Origin: Paenibacillus endophyticus
Lineage (GTDB): Bacteria > Bacillota > Bacilli > Paenibacillales > Paenibacillaceae
Direction: 5' to 3'
Length of the DNA stretch: 64,000 nt
Assembly (NCBI RefSeq): GCF_014192395.1
Contig: NZ_JACHXW010000018.1
Location: 83,252-147,251 of the forward strand
Part shown: in pieces, positions 33,294 through 42,327 of the stretch
How positions within the stretch are numbered: position 1 is the first letter of the stretch
Layout: each line of letters opens with the position of its first letter
Made by a program: the position numbers and the translations under genes
Notes under the pieces: model-generated
What the model was told of the DNA's origin: nothing
Database searches by the model: none
What the model saw: the letters and a program-made list of their open reading frames with translations, nothing else

Positions 33294-35690
33294 ATGAGAG
33301 AATTGCTGAATCGCTTCGCGACCGATTATTCGGTCTCGGAGCATCAATTAAAAGGGCTTGAGGATGATCAGAGCAGTATTCACTATCCAACCGTTTTTCT
33401 ATTCGTAGGGGATGAAGCTGGACATGCGATAGAACCGATGATGCGCTCCAATGAGCAGAAATGGGACAACAATGCGGGTGTTATCTACTTGCATATATCA
33501 TCGAAGCCAGCTTCTTCGATAGAGTCTAACCGGATAGGGACGCAAGATCGTCCCTTATCAAAAGTTTGGGTTTCAGCACTGCATGGGCTTGTGCCAGGCG
33601 ACAGCGATAAGCGGTCCATTCGCAAGGATATAAGCGTTGCATTCCATAAGCAAGACAGCCTCTTGAGCATACTCAACCAAACATTGCGGCAGGTTAGCGA
33701 TACCATTGCGGATTATGGTCGACTGTACGCGTCGTTCGATCGCCTGCACCTTGCGGTCATCACGCAAGCTGACGATCCGATGAATGTGCTTATTCCGGAA
33801 ATTTCGCTGCTAGCGCAATCAATATTCCAACAGATGTTCAAATCGGTGCAAATGGATTTATACGCTTTGATCAAAGAGAGTGACCAGTCGGAGACTTTCG
33901 GCTACGCAGGCGCGGCTGGAATCAGCTTCCTACGTGAGCTTGATGGCATGCAGCAGCCGGATTATTCGTATTCTGCTAAGCTGCAGGTTACCGGCGATGG
34001 GCTTGCCATTCCAGTAATGCACAAGCAGGCTCCTTTATTTGATCTGGTATATTTGCTTTCGGACCGCAACGAACGGGGAATGACTACGCCGAATGGCATG
34101 CAGGACAACTATGAAATGATTTGCCGCATATTGCTGCTGAAGAACAGGAAACGAAAGGAAGGTTCGCTACATGCGAATGACGGAAGCTATAACAATTCAT
34201 CGTTCAGAAACAGCCTGGTTGCCGAATCCGGCAGGCAGGGCTTCGTCTCAGCCGGGTTAGCCAAAGCGATGCGTCCTTCTTATTCCATTGCGTTGACCGT
34301 GCTCTATCACTTGTTCGAGCATATGACTGAACGCCTCCAGCGCGAGCCCGAGCTTGACAGTAAAGCGAAGCTGGCGTATTTCGGTCTCGACAATGCCGCA
34401 ATGGAGGCAAGGATCGCGGAGCTGGTGCCTGGAGAAGATAGGCTCATAGACATGACGGGACTATTGACGAGCGGCGTTCGCTATGAGCAGCTTCGCCGCA
34501 TGTCGCTCAGCGAGGCTGAGGGCGTTCTATTCGGCGATAGCAGCGAGGCCTTTTTTCAGAAGCATTTCGTGGAACCAACCGATTTGCGGCTTAGCGAGAT
34601 TAACGCGACGGATGAAATACGCCGTACAGTCGCACGTCATTTGAACGAACAGCCGCTAGTTACCTTCTATCAGGTGTCTGATTGGACTGATGAGCATAAA
34701 GAAGGCAGCGTGCTGCATATGGTCCGCCTGCGAATGAGAGATTTGGCGAGAGAAATTGCATTAGCCGGCGAGGAGCTTGCGCGCTTCCGTAACATGCGTG
34801 TCGAGGATTTGAAATTTCAGCGGCTGCCGTTTATGGATAAGCAAAATCTCCGTGCTTTTATCCGTGCGTTTTTCGACACGGTCTACCGACAGCAATGGCA
34901 GCTGTTCCGCTTGGAGACAGAGCTTGCTTTGCACCGAAGACTTGTCGCTGAGCTTGAGCTGCTCCATGAATCCTATCGACTGCGTGTGCTGCAAATGAAC
35001 GGGCTGGCTTCAGAGCTTAAGGAGGCGGCGCTGCAGAGCATCCGTTCAGCCGATGATTACATTGGTCAAAATGTATTTGAATATTATGAGCGGGTCACCC
35101 ATGGCGTTATGCTCGAGACGGAAGAAAAACGCGGCGCTTCGTTCCTATTCGAAGAGAGGTTTCTCGGCAATGTGTGGGGGCTTCTCGATCAAGGGGAGCA
35201 AGCTCTCTTGGAGCGGTTAATCGAAGTATGCCGCAAGTACGTATTGCGCGCGGAGCCGTTCCATCAGAGCTTCGAGCAGGAGCTTCTGCTGCGGGCCAAC
35301 GTTTCCGTAGCCTACAGCAATCGCAAAGCTTTGTCCAAAGATGAGCTGTTTCATCAGCTGTACCGAACGCTGGAGGAGCAGGCGGCTATCCATATCCGGC
35401 TTCTCGACTATACGCACGAGCACCGCTACGAAGAGAAATACGTGTTCGGAGATCAAGAAAGCGACTTTATCCGCTATGCGATTGGGGTTGACGAAACCAC
35501 TCGCATCTACAAGCTTGGCAGCGTGCATGAGAAGCTCAGCAGCGGCGTGGAGAAATTGAATCTGATGGGCGGCTTTCACTTGGAGGATTTGATGTATTAC
35601 AGAAACGGCAAGGTTTATTATGAAACCTACCAGCAGAGCGGGTATGAATTCCATGCGATCGACCACGCGCTTCTGCCAGAGCTGCGTTGA
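33294..35690 (+). CDS. Large helical partner protein of the tubulin-like cluster
   Basis: No assigned function. The 798-residue soluble protein begins only two bases after the tubulin-like gene, so translation is likely coupled and a direct complex is likely. The N-terminal third (residues about 28-220) has alternating strands and helices with hydrophobic cores (VFLFVGDEAGHAIEPMM, LHLAVITQADDPMNVLIPEI) like an alpha/beta domain. The middle and C-terminal parts are helical with coiled-coil character (about 470-720, LAREIALAGEELARFRNMR). No P-loop, zinc site or membrane span is visible. It may regulate or cap the tubulin-like polymer; that is inference from position only. Confidence 0.8.
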   Translation: MRELLNRFATDYSVSEHQLKGLEDDQSSIHYPTVFLFVGDEAGHAIEPMMRSNEQKWDNNAGVIYLHISSKPASSIESNRIGTQDRPLSKVWVSALHGLVPGDSDKRSIRKDISVAFHKQDSLLSILNQTLRQVSDTIADYGRLYASFDRLHLAVITQADDPMNVLIPEISLLAQSIFQQMFKSVQMDLYALIKESDQSETFGYAGAAGISFLRELDGMQQPDYSYSAKLQVTGDGLAIPVMHKQAPLFDLVYLLSDRNERGMTTPNGMQDNYEMICRILLLKNRKRKEGSLHANDGSYNNSSFRNSLVAESGRQGFVSAGLAKAMRPSYSIALTVLYHLFEHMTERLQREPELDSKAKLAYFGLDNAAMEARIAELVPGEDRLIDMTGLLTSGVRYEQLRRMSLSEAEGVLFGDSSEAFFQKHFVEPTDLRLSEINATDEIRRTVARHLNEQPLVTFYQVSDWTDEHKEGSVLHMVRLRMRDLAREIALAGEELARFRNMRVEDLKFQRLPFMDKQNLRAFIRAFFDTVYRQQWQLFRLETELALHRRLVAELELLHESYRLRVLQMNGLASELKEAALQSIRSADDYIGQNVFEYYERVTHGVMLETEEKRGASFLFEERFLGNVWGLLDQGEQALLERLIEVCRKYVLRAEPFHQSFEQELLLRANVSVAYSNRKALSKDELFHQLYRTLEEQAAIHIRLLDYTHEHRYEEKYVFGDQESDFIRYAIGVDETTRIYKLGSVHEKLSSGVEKLNLMGGFHLEDLMYYRNGKVYYETYQQSGYEFHAIDHALLPELR

Positions 35691-35748
35691 ACGGTTTATA
35701 TGGCTATTCGCAGCGCTCCACTAGCAAGCGGAAAGGATGCTGTCAATT

Positions 35749-37038
35749 ATGCAACGGAAAATGAATGTGCTGCTCCTCATGCTTAGTTTAGTCGGAGGGG
35801 CAGCCGGATTTGCAATCGGAGAATTCACGCTGGGCAAGCTGTCGGAAGGATGGCCGCGCTTCGTCGTTGTTGGCCTTTATTTCGGCATCATTGCTCTATG
35901 CATCGGATTGTCATGTTTAATCGCGGAATTAATAGCTCCGCGTTTGAACGGGGCTTCATGGCGGCAGCGCTACACCGATTTATCCTGGAAGCTGCTAATT
36001 CCGTCTACGCTGGCTTTGCTGTTCGTCGTGGGAGGGCTGGTTCAGCTGATTTACGGCCTGCAGTTCGGCGGCGCGAAGCCCGTGAAGGACATCGTGCTTG
36101 CGATCGATAATTCGGGCAGCATGTCCGAGACAGACCCGGATAATGAGCGTTACATAGCTGCGAAGCAACTGATCAGCAACATGGAGAGCGATAACCGGGT
36201 AGCAGTCGTCGTGTTTAATGATGCGGCGGAACTGCTGCAGCCGTTCGTCAAGGTAGGAAGCGAAGCCGAGAAAAACATTGTCAACGCGGCTATTGATACA
36301 CTTGAGCCGACGAATGGCGGAACGGACTTCAGCCTTGCATTAGCGGAATCCATGAAGACGATCACAAGCAAAGAGAACCCGGGACGCGGCACGATGGTCA
36401 TCCTGCTGTCAGACGGGTTCAGCGAGTCCAGCCTCGACGAGCAGATTGCGGCATTTCAAGAGAAGCAAATTGCCGTGAATACAGTTGGCCTTAGCGTAAT
36501 GAATAGCGGAGGGGCTGAGCTGCTCCAGCAATTGGCTGCCGCGACGGGCGGCAGCTACTATGACGTTTCGGAAGCGAATGGGATATCGCTCGTTTTTCAG
36601 AATATTTACGATAAGCTCGACAAGCGGACGCTCCTGACAGAGCGGACCGGAGATGCGGCCGAGAGCATGTATTATACGATCCTTCGAATCTTGTCACTGG
36701 TGATCATAGGTGCAGCCATCGGAGTAGCTTTAGGGCTGTTGTTCGACAACCGGTATTTGGCGTTAAGCTTTGGCAGCGGAGGCATCGTTGGCGGCTTGCT
36801 TGCCGGTATCATTCTGGATACAGGCTTGTCCGGCCATTTATTGACAGATGCTATGTCTCGATTGATAGCCGTACTTGTGCTCGCAGCAATCATCGGACTG
36901 TTCACGCTAGTCGTACCTATAAGGGATAACAACGCATCAAAGCCGCGCGGAGGCGGAAGAACGGGCAGTCTAAATCAAACTGCTTCTGCGGGTATAGGCC
37001 AGCGGGAGAAAGATAGCCGCAGCCATGGATTTAAATAG
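35749..37038 (+). CDS. Six-span membrane protein with VWA domain
   Basis: Three hydrophobic segments (residues about 4-26, 35-57, 80-102) precede a VWA domain (about 112-290) with an intact metal site DNSGS (Asp120, Ser122, Ser124), NGGTDFSLALAESM (the third metal-site Thr-Asp region) and MVILLSDGFSES. Three more spans (about 310-400) and a basic, Gly/Ser-rich tail follow. An odd number of spans on each side suggests that the VWA domain and the C-terminus lie on opposite faces; the side is not certain. It is the second VWA gene of the cluster. ATG 35749 and ATG 35737 are both possible starts; the ribosome site GAAAGGA overlaps the latter. Confidence 0.83.
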   Translation: MQRKMNVLLLMLSLVGGAAGFAIGEFTLGKLSEGWPRFVVVGLYFGIIALCIGLSCLIAELIAPRLNGASWRQRYTDLSWKLLIPSTLALLFVVGGLVQLIYGLQFGGAKPVKDIVLAIDNSGSMSETDPDNERYIAAKQLISNMESDNRVAVVVFNDAAELLQPFVKVGSEAEKNIVNAAIDTLEPTNGGTDFSLALAESMKTITSKENPGRGTMVILLSDGFSESSLDEQIAAFQEKQIAVNTVGLSVMNSGGAELLQQLAAATGGSYYDVSEANGISLVFQNIYDKLDKRTLLTERTGDAAESMYYTILRILSLVIIGAAIGVALGLLFDNRYLALSFGSGGIVGGLLAGIILDTGLSGHLLTDAMSRLIAVLVLAAIIGLFTLVVPIRDNNASKPRGGGRTGSLNQTASAGIGQREKDSRSHGFK

Positions 37039-37057
37039 AAGCGGGAGGCGGATATAG

Positions 37058-37693
37058 ATGCGGTTTGTCGATGCAGAGGACGGTTCTCCAGCCATCACCG
37101 GCTTGACTCGCTCCTTGGAGGAGGATCACTGCACGCTGCGCTGGATTTGGCCAAGTGGCATAGATGCCGTATATATTGAGAGAATGGCTGCCGGCCAATC
37201 AGCGGACGGTTTCGGAAACAAAGGCGAGCCCAAGCTTTACACGAGGGCGGAGTATAAAGCGAATAACGGCTATCAAACCCGGATTGAAGGAATCGGAATA
37301 GTAGCGTTTACGGTGTATGCCTATCAAGAGGGGGACGGCGGTCCCCTGCTTATTCAGCAGGCCAACCGCGAGAATCGGATTGAGATCAGTGCCGGCAGAG
37401 CCAAAATCCATTATTCGGTCATGAGTAAAAGCGGATTGTTCCGCAAGTTCAAAACGGTACAAATCCAAGTGACGGCTGAAGTGCCGATCGCGAAGGATGT
37501 CCTGTGCTACGTTAAGAAACAAGGCGGCTATCCCGCCAATAAGGAAGATGGCATGGCATACCCATTCGTAGCTCCTTTTGACGCGGGTAAAAACATGCTG
37601 CCTGCTATAGAAATTGGGAAAGAGGATTACGTTCGGCTGTTTTTCACGGACGGCAAGACATACGGACAATTATATGAATTGATTTCAGTATAA
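37058..37693 (+). CDS. Small beta-rich protein, possibly FN3-like
   Basis: A 211-residue soluble protein of unknown function. The pattern of short strands (CTLRWIWPSGIDAVYIERM, then IGIVAFTVYAYQEG) recalls a fibronectin type III-like sandwich in the N-terminal half; the C-terminal half (VQIQVTAEVPIAKDVLCYVKK) looks like a second beta domain. No catalytic motif is visible. It lies between the membrane VWA gene and the GTPase gene, 19 and 14 bases from its neighbours, so it is probably an adaptor within the same complex. Confidence 0.72.
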   Translation: MRFVDAEDGSPAITGLTRSLEEDHCTLRWIWPSGIDAVYIERMAAGQSADGFGNKGEPKLYTRAEYKANNGYQTRIEGIGIVAFTVYAYQEGDGGPLLIQQANRENRIEISAGRAKIHYSVMSKSGLFRKFKTVQIQVTAEVPIAKDVLCYVKKQGGYPANKEDGMAYPFVAPFDAGKNMLPAIEIGKEDYVRLFFTDGKTYGQLYELISV

Positions 37694-37707
37694 AGGAGGT
37701 AGATTGC

Positions 37708-38967
37708 GTGGGTTTGTTCGATCTATTCAAAAAAAAGCCGGAAGCGAAGCAGCGGCCGTTGTATTACGATATTGTCTGCCCTTACTGCTTTAGTAAATTT
37801 ACGCCGGACGAGGTCGTATTCCGCGCTGCCCACTCCCGTGAGGATGATGAGGATTACGCGCTAGGCGAGGACGAGGAGCTGAACAAATACCGCGAGCGCT
37901 TCGGCCTCGATTCCGTGCACGACATGGAGGCGGTTCTTTATCCGAATGACGTGCCCGAGGAGCACCGGGTATATTCGGATCATGTACTTATCGGGATCAA
38001 TGACCGTTACGGAGAGCTGACGCGAAGAAGGCTCTGCCCGAAATGCCATAATGAGATTCCGGTAACGGCAGGCAAGGTGCCAAGCAACATCATATCGATT
38101 ATTGGCGCATCCCAAGTCGGCAAATCGGTTTATATGACCGCATTGATCCATACGCTTCAGAACACGACAGCCGACCACTTCAATGCGGCATGCATGCCGC
38201 TGAATGCGGAGATCAGCCGCAAGTTCCGCACCAATTACGAGGAGCCGCTGTTCGAGCGCGGCGATCTGCTGGCGTCTACGCAGAAAGAAAAGATGCAGGA
38301 GCCGTTTATTTTCCAATTCGTCTTTAAGGATGAGTCCAAGCCTCCGCTTACGCTTGTTTTTTTCGATGTGGCGGGCGAGGGTATGGTGGAACAGGATTAT
38401 CTTGGCCTGCATGGCCAGCATATTAAAAACTCGGCAGGCATTCTGTTAATGGTTGATCCGCTCCAAATCCGTTCCATTCGGGAAAAAATCCGAATCAAGC
38501 TAGGCGACAAGCCGGGCGAGTGGGTTTCCCAATATGATGAGCCCCGCGACGTCGTGCTGACGATGTTCGGTGACTTTATTGCGTACCAGGACAATAACAA
38601 AACGGATATTCCGACAGCCGTGGTGCTAACTAAAAGCGATATGCTTCATTCCCTAAAGGATGAGGATGGCGAATATATTAAATCCAACAGCAATATTTTT
38701 AATAATATGGTCCACCGTGATTATTTCAATCTGACGGAATTCGAAAATATCGATGGGGAAATCCGCCGTTTTATAGAGAAGGTCGATCGGCCCTTCAAAG
38801 GCACAATGGATGTCTATTTCAAGGAAACGGCTTATTATGCGGTTTCGGCTCTCGGCAGCAATCCCGTTGACCAGAAGCTGCAAACCGTCGTTAGTCCGAT
38901 CCGCGTGGACGAGCCCTTCATCTGGCTGCTTTACAAGCTGAATTTCATTGAAGGGAGAAGAGAATAG
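37708..38967 (+). CDS. Zinc-ribbon P-loop GTPase of the tubulin-like cluster
   Basis: An N-terminal four-cysteine zinc ribbon (Cys24/Cys27 in VCPYC, Cys110/Cys113 in LCPKC, with an acidic insertion between) precedes a GTPase domain: G1 GASQVGKS at 133-140, G3 DVAGEG (Asp220-Gly223) and G4 TKSD (308-311), so guanine specificity is likely. Residues about 245-300 form an insertion. No membrane span. The G3 Ala-Gly variant resembles a group of bacterial GTPases associated with VWA and large helical partners (called DO-GTPase2 in some domain databases; recalled, not checked). The GTG start follows AAAGGAGGTAG and the gene overlaps the next by one base. Confidence 0.85.
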   Translation: MGLFDLFKKKPEAKQRPLYYDIVCPYCFSKFTPDEVVFRAAHSREDDEDYALGEDEELNKYRERFGLDSVHDMEAVLYPNDVPEEHRVYSDHVLIGINDRYGELTRRRLCPKCHNEIPVTAGKVPSNIISIIGASQVGKSVYMTALIHTLQNTTADHFNAACMPLNAEISRKFRTNYEEPLFERGDLLASTQKEKMQEPFIFQFVFKDESKPPLTLVFFDVAGEGMVEQDYLGLHGQHIKNSAGILLMVDPLQIRSIREKIRIKLGDKPGEWVSQYDEPRDVVLTMFGDFIAYQDNNKTDIPTAVVLTKSDMLHSLKDEDGEYIKSNSNIFNNMVHRDYFNLTEFENIDGEIRRFIEKVDRPFKGTMDVYFKETAYYAVSALGSNPVDQKLQTVVSPIRVDEPFIWLLYKLNFIEGRRE

Positions 38968-41900
38968 TGCGCGATTCCATGCCCCGCAGGATGATCCAGC
39001 AGCAGATGTACGCACGGGAGAGACGCGGTATTTTCAGATCCACGGAAGGGTACGATACGATTGCCAAATCAAGCGGCTTAGACCCTTCTTTCATTAAAAA
39101 AATGCTCCATCCTTATTGCGTGTACGATGCGCCGACCGAGCTGGCTGCTCGCGGCGAGAAAGACGAAGCGCTGTATCCCGAGACCATGCATTTGCTTCAT
39201 CTGGAGAATGGCGATGTGCTGCTCGGACGCAGCATCTATCAAGCAGCGGATTTCACCGGACTCCGCAGCGCTTTCTTTACGCATAACTATTTGATTCCGC
39301 ACGAGACGGTTCGTGAATCCGCTGATGATTATAAAAGCTGGCTGAAAGCCGCGTTCACGAGTAGTTATCAAATCGATAATGGCATGGAGCTTCCCGAACT
39401 CAGCAGTCTTCCGGTCCAAGCAGCCTCTGCCGTCAAACCGTCGAATCGCTCGCTGCTGTCGCTGCTGAACATGGGGGAAAAGCCGTTTAAGCAGCTGCTT
39501 TACGCGGTGATGTCAGCAGTCAGCGGCAAAAAGAAAATGTACGTTTCACTTGACGTTCCGATTGCGCAGCTGCCTGAAAAGGCCTTGCAGCTGCTGCATG
39601 TTCTTTATGCAAGCTTGCCGTATGCTTATCGTAATCAGCTCGGCTTCATAACCTACGCCAAGGAGCCCCAGAGCCGTAAATCGATCCACCTTACGTTTGT
39701 GGAGCAAGGAAGTCTGCGCCCGGGAGATCGAAGCATTGAGAAGGATTATGCGTTCGATTTCGTAAGCGGGCGTATATCGAATGTCGAGCTGGACGGCGTG
39801 GAGCATCCGTTTCTGGATTTTGCCTGGAACCATTTGGACAATCCCGAGCATGCCGACCGTTTCTTTCAATTCGCGGAGTCGATGCTCGCTGGCATGGATC
39901 CGGCTCGTCGCCTTGCAGCTGCGAGCTATCATGAGCTTAGCGTACTGTATCAGATCGAGGAAGGCAACGAAGCGTTGTATGAAGCGCATAAACCGATGGT
40001 GCTTCGCGTGCTGCTCGATTATTTGCGGCCGGCAGGAGCGCTTGATACCAAGCTCCGCCTGAATGATGTGATGCTATCGCGTTTTGATTATGAATTTGAC
40101 AGGATCAGGCAAGGCTTCGTACCAGAAGCATTTATCGTTGAGGCGTTTAAGGATTATTATGTGATTGACCGTCCGAATATCGAAAGCAAGCTCGTAACTT
40201 ATTTTGTCCATGCGCTTAATGATGCGGGAAAGCGAAACGGGCAGGAGACAATTGATTCCATCTATGCAGCCGTCGAAAGCAACCTGGCTTTAAGCCAAGC
40301 GTTTTTCGCCAAGCTTTTGTTCGATAGAAGACTGGCTGACCGTTTGTTGCTGCCTTATATCGAGAAGAAGCTCGGCGCTTTGACTGGTGCAAAGAGCGTG
40401 CTGGAGCAAATTGAAAGCCTGGGGAGCATTCATCCGGCATTGTTCGGTTATGAATCGTTTCAAGAACTTGCCCGCCAGCAGCTCGCTTCAAAGCTTGAAC
40501 GCGAGCGGTATTCGATTACGACGAGCAGCAAAGTATTGACGCAATTGAGCAAGCTGGCTGGGGAGGCGCGCACGCAGTCAAGAAAGCAGCCGCCTGCTTA
40601 TCCCGCAGCTGACTTGTATGAGCTGCTTGAGCTAGCCGTATATCGCGGCATGCTGTCGGAGCTGAATTTGGAGAAGCTGACCAAGGATCAGCTCGGACAG
40701 GCGACTTTCCTTAGTCATAAGGATCAGCTTAAGCAGTGGGAGAACGAGCTAAGTGATCCAAGGCAGAAATCGTCAGCTCAAACGCTGCTTGCCCTTTATG
40801 ACTGGTTGATGCTGCCCGAGCCAACCGCTGACCTTTTCGGCCGATTGGCGCCGTCGGAGGTGAGCCGTGTGCAGCAGGCTGGCCGCCGGATGCTGTCCGA
40901 TCAGCTGGAGCTGAAGGAAGCTCCAAGGCTAACACTGGCCTTTCTGAGCAGCTCGGATTTGGAAGCGGTCGATTATGCGGGACTGATTGATTACTGGCAG
41001 CAGCACGCTCATAGCAAAGAGTTGATTTACCGTTTTTTCCAATGGACGGAGAAGGAGCCTGACTTCATTAAGGCAAGGGGCTTTGTGCCGGCCTATGCAG
41101 CGGCAGTTGTCGGGTACTTCAAAAAGCATGATCGGAATGCGTTCAAAAAACGCACGTATCGGAAGCTTTATTTCGAAAAGGCTGGCCCTGCATTAAAAGC
41201 AGTATACAAACAGGCGGAGCGGGAGCTCGCATCTCCGCTTGCCAAGCTTTTCAGGCAGAACCGCAAAGGGACACTGATTACTTCACTCGCTGCAATCGGC
41301 ATTGTTCTGGTGACCGCAGGCATTATGTTTTCGTTATCCGATAAGGGTGATTCGAAAAACGAAGAAGCCATACTGCCTGGAGCGACGCCAACGGCTGAAG
41401 CGGGCTCCGACGAGCCGGACACGCTTGTATATGCGGAGCATAGTGAGGCGGCCGAGGGGGAAGAGGCGTCCACCTCGCTCGTATTTTTGTTCAAGGACGG
41501 TGCAGCATGCGCCGCATTTGCGCCAAACACGTTAAAGATACAGGCGCCAAGCGCAGAGGCGGTTGAGTATAAGGAGCTGGAGCTGCTTGCAGATTGCGCG
41601 GACACATCTGATGCAGCCTTGAATACGGTTAATCCAGACGGTACGGAAGAAACGACTGGATCAGATGGATCCAATGAATCTAATGGATCTGATCTTGTTG
41701 AGACAGACGCTCCGATTTCCCCAGCGGCAACGCCTTCGGAAACGCCTATTACGGATGGCTCTTCGGCTACAGGCAACCAAGCGGATGCTGGCGAAACAAC
41801 GGATAGCGCCACGGACACGAGTCCGCAGCCTTCGCCGAGCAGCACAGCGGACACGCTTTTCGCAAATTATGAAAGCCGGGTGGTCATACAGCTTGGCAAA

Positions 41901-41969
41901 CAGGTCGAAATTCCTGGCGACAGCGCAATTCTGATTGGAGAGACGGAATATAGGCTGACAAAGCTTTAA
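38967..41969 (+). CDS. Large GTPase-associated membrane protein with acidic outer tail
   Basis: A 1000-residue protein, last gene of the cluster. The N-terminal part (residues about 5-250: RRMIQQQMYARERRGIFRST, then DVLLGRSIYQAADFTGLRSAFFTHNYLIP) looks like the GTPase-associated GAP1 N-terminal domain recalled from Pfam. A long helical middle region follows, then one membrane span (about 768-788, inside LITSLAAIGIVLVTAGIMF) and an outer region of about 210 residues rich in Asp, Glu, Ser, Thr and Pro. Low-complexity repeats of Gly-Ser-Asn-Glu occur near residues 890-915, and a final strand-rich segment ends ETEYRLTKL. The start is GTG at 38967, overlapping the GTPase stop; ATG at 38979 is an alternative. 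The topology places the large domain inside and the acidic tail outside. Confidence 0.8.
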   Translation: MRDSMPRRMIQQQMYARERRGIFRSTEGYDTIAKSSGLDPSFIKKMLHPYCVYDAPTELAARGEKDEALYPETMHLLHLENGDVLLGRSIYQAADFTGLRSAFFTHNYLIPHETVRESADDYKSWLKAAFTSSYQIDNGMELPELSSLPVQAASAVKPSNRSLLSLLNMGEKPFKQLLYAVMSAVSGKKKMYVSLDVPIAQLPEKALQLLHVLYASLPYAYRNQLGFITYAKEPQSRKSIHLTFVEQGSLRPGDRSIEKDYAFDFVSGRISNVELDGVEHPFLDFAWNHLDNPEHADRFFQFAESMLAGMDPARRLAAASYHELSVLYQIEEGNEALYEAHKPMVLRVLLDYLRPAGALDTKLRLNDVMLSRFDYEFDRIRQGFVPEAFIVEAFKDYYVIDRPNIESKLVTYFVHALNDAGKRNGQETIDSIYAAVESNLALSQAFFAKLLFDRRLADRLLLPYIEKKLGALTGAKSVLEQIESLGSIHPALFGYESFQELARQQLASKLERERYSITTSSKVLTQLSKLAGEARTQSRKQPPAYPAADLYELLELAVYRGMLSELNLEKLTKDQLGQATFLSHKDQLKQWENELSDPRQKSSAQTLLALYDWLMLPEPTADLFGRLAPSEVSRVQQAGRRMLSDQLELKEAPRLTLAFLSSSDLEAVDYAGLIDYWQQHAHSKELIYRFFQWTEKEPDFIKARGFVPAYAAAVVGYFKKHDRNAFKKRTYRKLYFEKAGPALKAVYKQAERELASPLAKLFRQNRKGTLITSLAAIGIVLVTAGIMFSLSDKGDSKNEEAILPGATPTAEAGSDEPDTLVYAEHSEAAEGEEASTSLVFLFKDGAACAAFAPNTLKIQAPSAEAVEYKELELLADCADTSDAALNTVNPDGTEETTGSDGSNESNGSDLVETDAPISPAATPSETPITDGSSATGNQADAGETTDSATDTSPQPSPSSTADTLFANYESRVVIQLGKQVEIPGDSAILIGETEYRLTKL

Positions 41970-42018
41970 TGGATGGTTTGCAGCGTTCCCCAAGGAACAG
42001 CGCTAATCAGCGAATAGG

Positions 42019-42048
42019 ATAGTCAACACGCGAGCTGACTATTTTTTT
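42019..42048 (+). terminator. Terminator of the tubulin-like cluster (1)
   Basis: ATAGTCA pairs with TGACTAT across a 10-base loop, followed by seven Ts. Confidence 0.75.
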
Positions 42049-42120
42049 GCATAATGGCGTAAACGAGTGTAATGAGAATGAGAGATGATGACTTGAGTGA
42101 CGATCTTGTCAGAAACAGCA

Positions 42121-42161
42121 AGCCTGCCCAGCCGATTTCATTCGGCTGGGCAGGCTTTTTG
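42121..42161 (+). terminator. Terminator of the tubulin-like cluster (2)
   Basis: A perfect 15-bp GC-rich stem (AGCCTGCCCAGCCGA / TCGGCTGGGCAGGCT) with a 6-base loop and five Ts. It is the strongest terminator in the window. Together with the hairpin about 75 bases upstream it insulates the cluster. The whole stretch 41970-42327 holds only these terminators and the operator below. Confidence 0.92.
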
Positions 42162-42251
42162 TTTGTGTGGCAAATCAGAATTGCGCATATGAAAATAATG
42201 TCTGATTAAAAGGTTAATGAAGCAGCTTACTAATACAAAAAAAGGGTGATA

Positions 42252-42283
42252 GATACAACATTATACGTGGTATAATTTGTATC
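42252..42283 (+). promoter_or_regulatory. Inverted repeat over the -10 box of the orphan binding-protein gene
   Basis: Left arm 42252-42266 and right arm 42270-42283 (GATACAA-ATTATAC / GTATAATTTGTATC, one bulged base) form a near-perfect palindrome. The right arm contains TATAAT (42271-42276), so a repressor bound here would block the promoter. It starts 76 bases before the gene. Confidence 0.5.
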
Positions 42284-42327
42284 TGTTGTTTGAAATAACC
42301 ACTAAATAGAGCAAGGGGAATTGTAGG

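Noticed and set aside
41168..41854. Minus-strand Ser/Ala-rich frame of 228 codons
   Set aside because: Antisense of the acidic low-complexity tail of the last cluster protein.
28099..41969. Phage, plasmid or transposon origin of the tubulin-like cluster (TubZ-like)
   Set aside because: No integrase, capsid, replication or transposase genes nearby; codon use and ribosome sites look like the rest of the window. The tubulin-like protein is far longer than TubZ or PhuZ.
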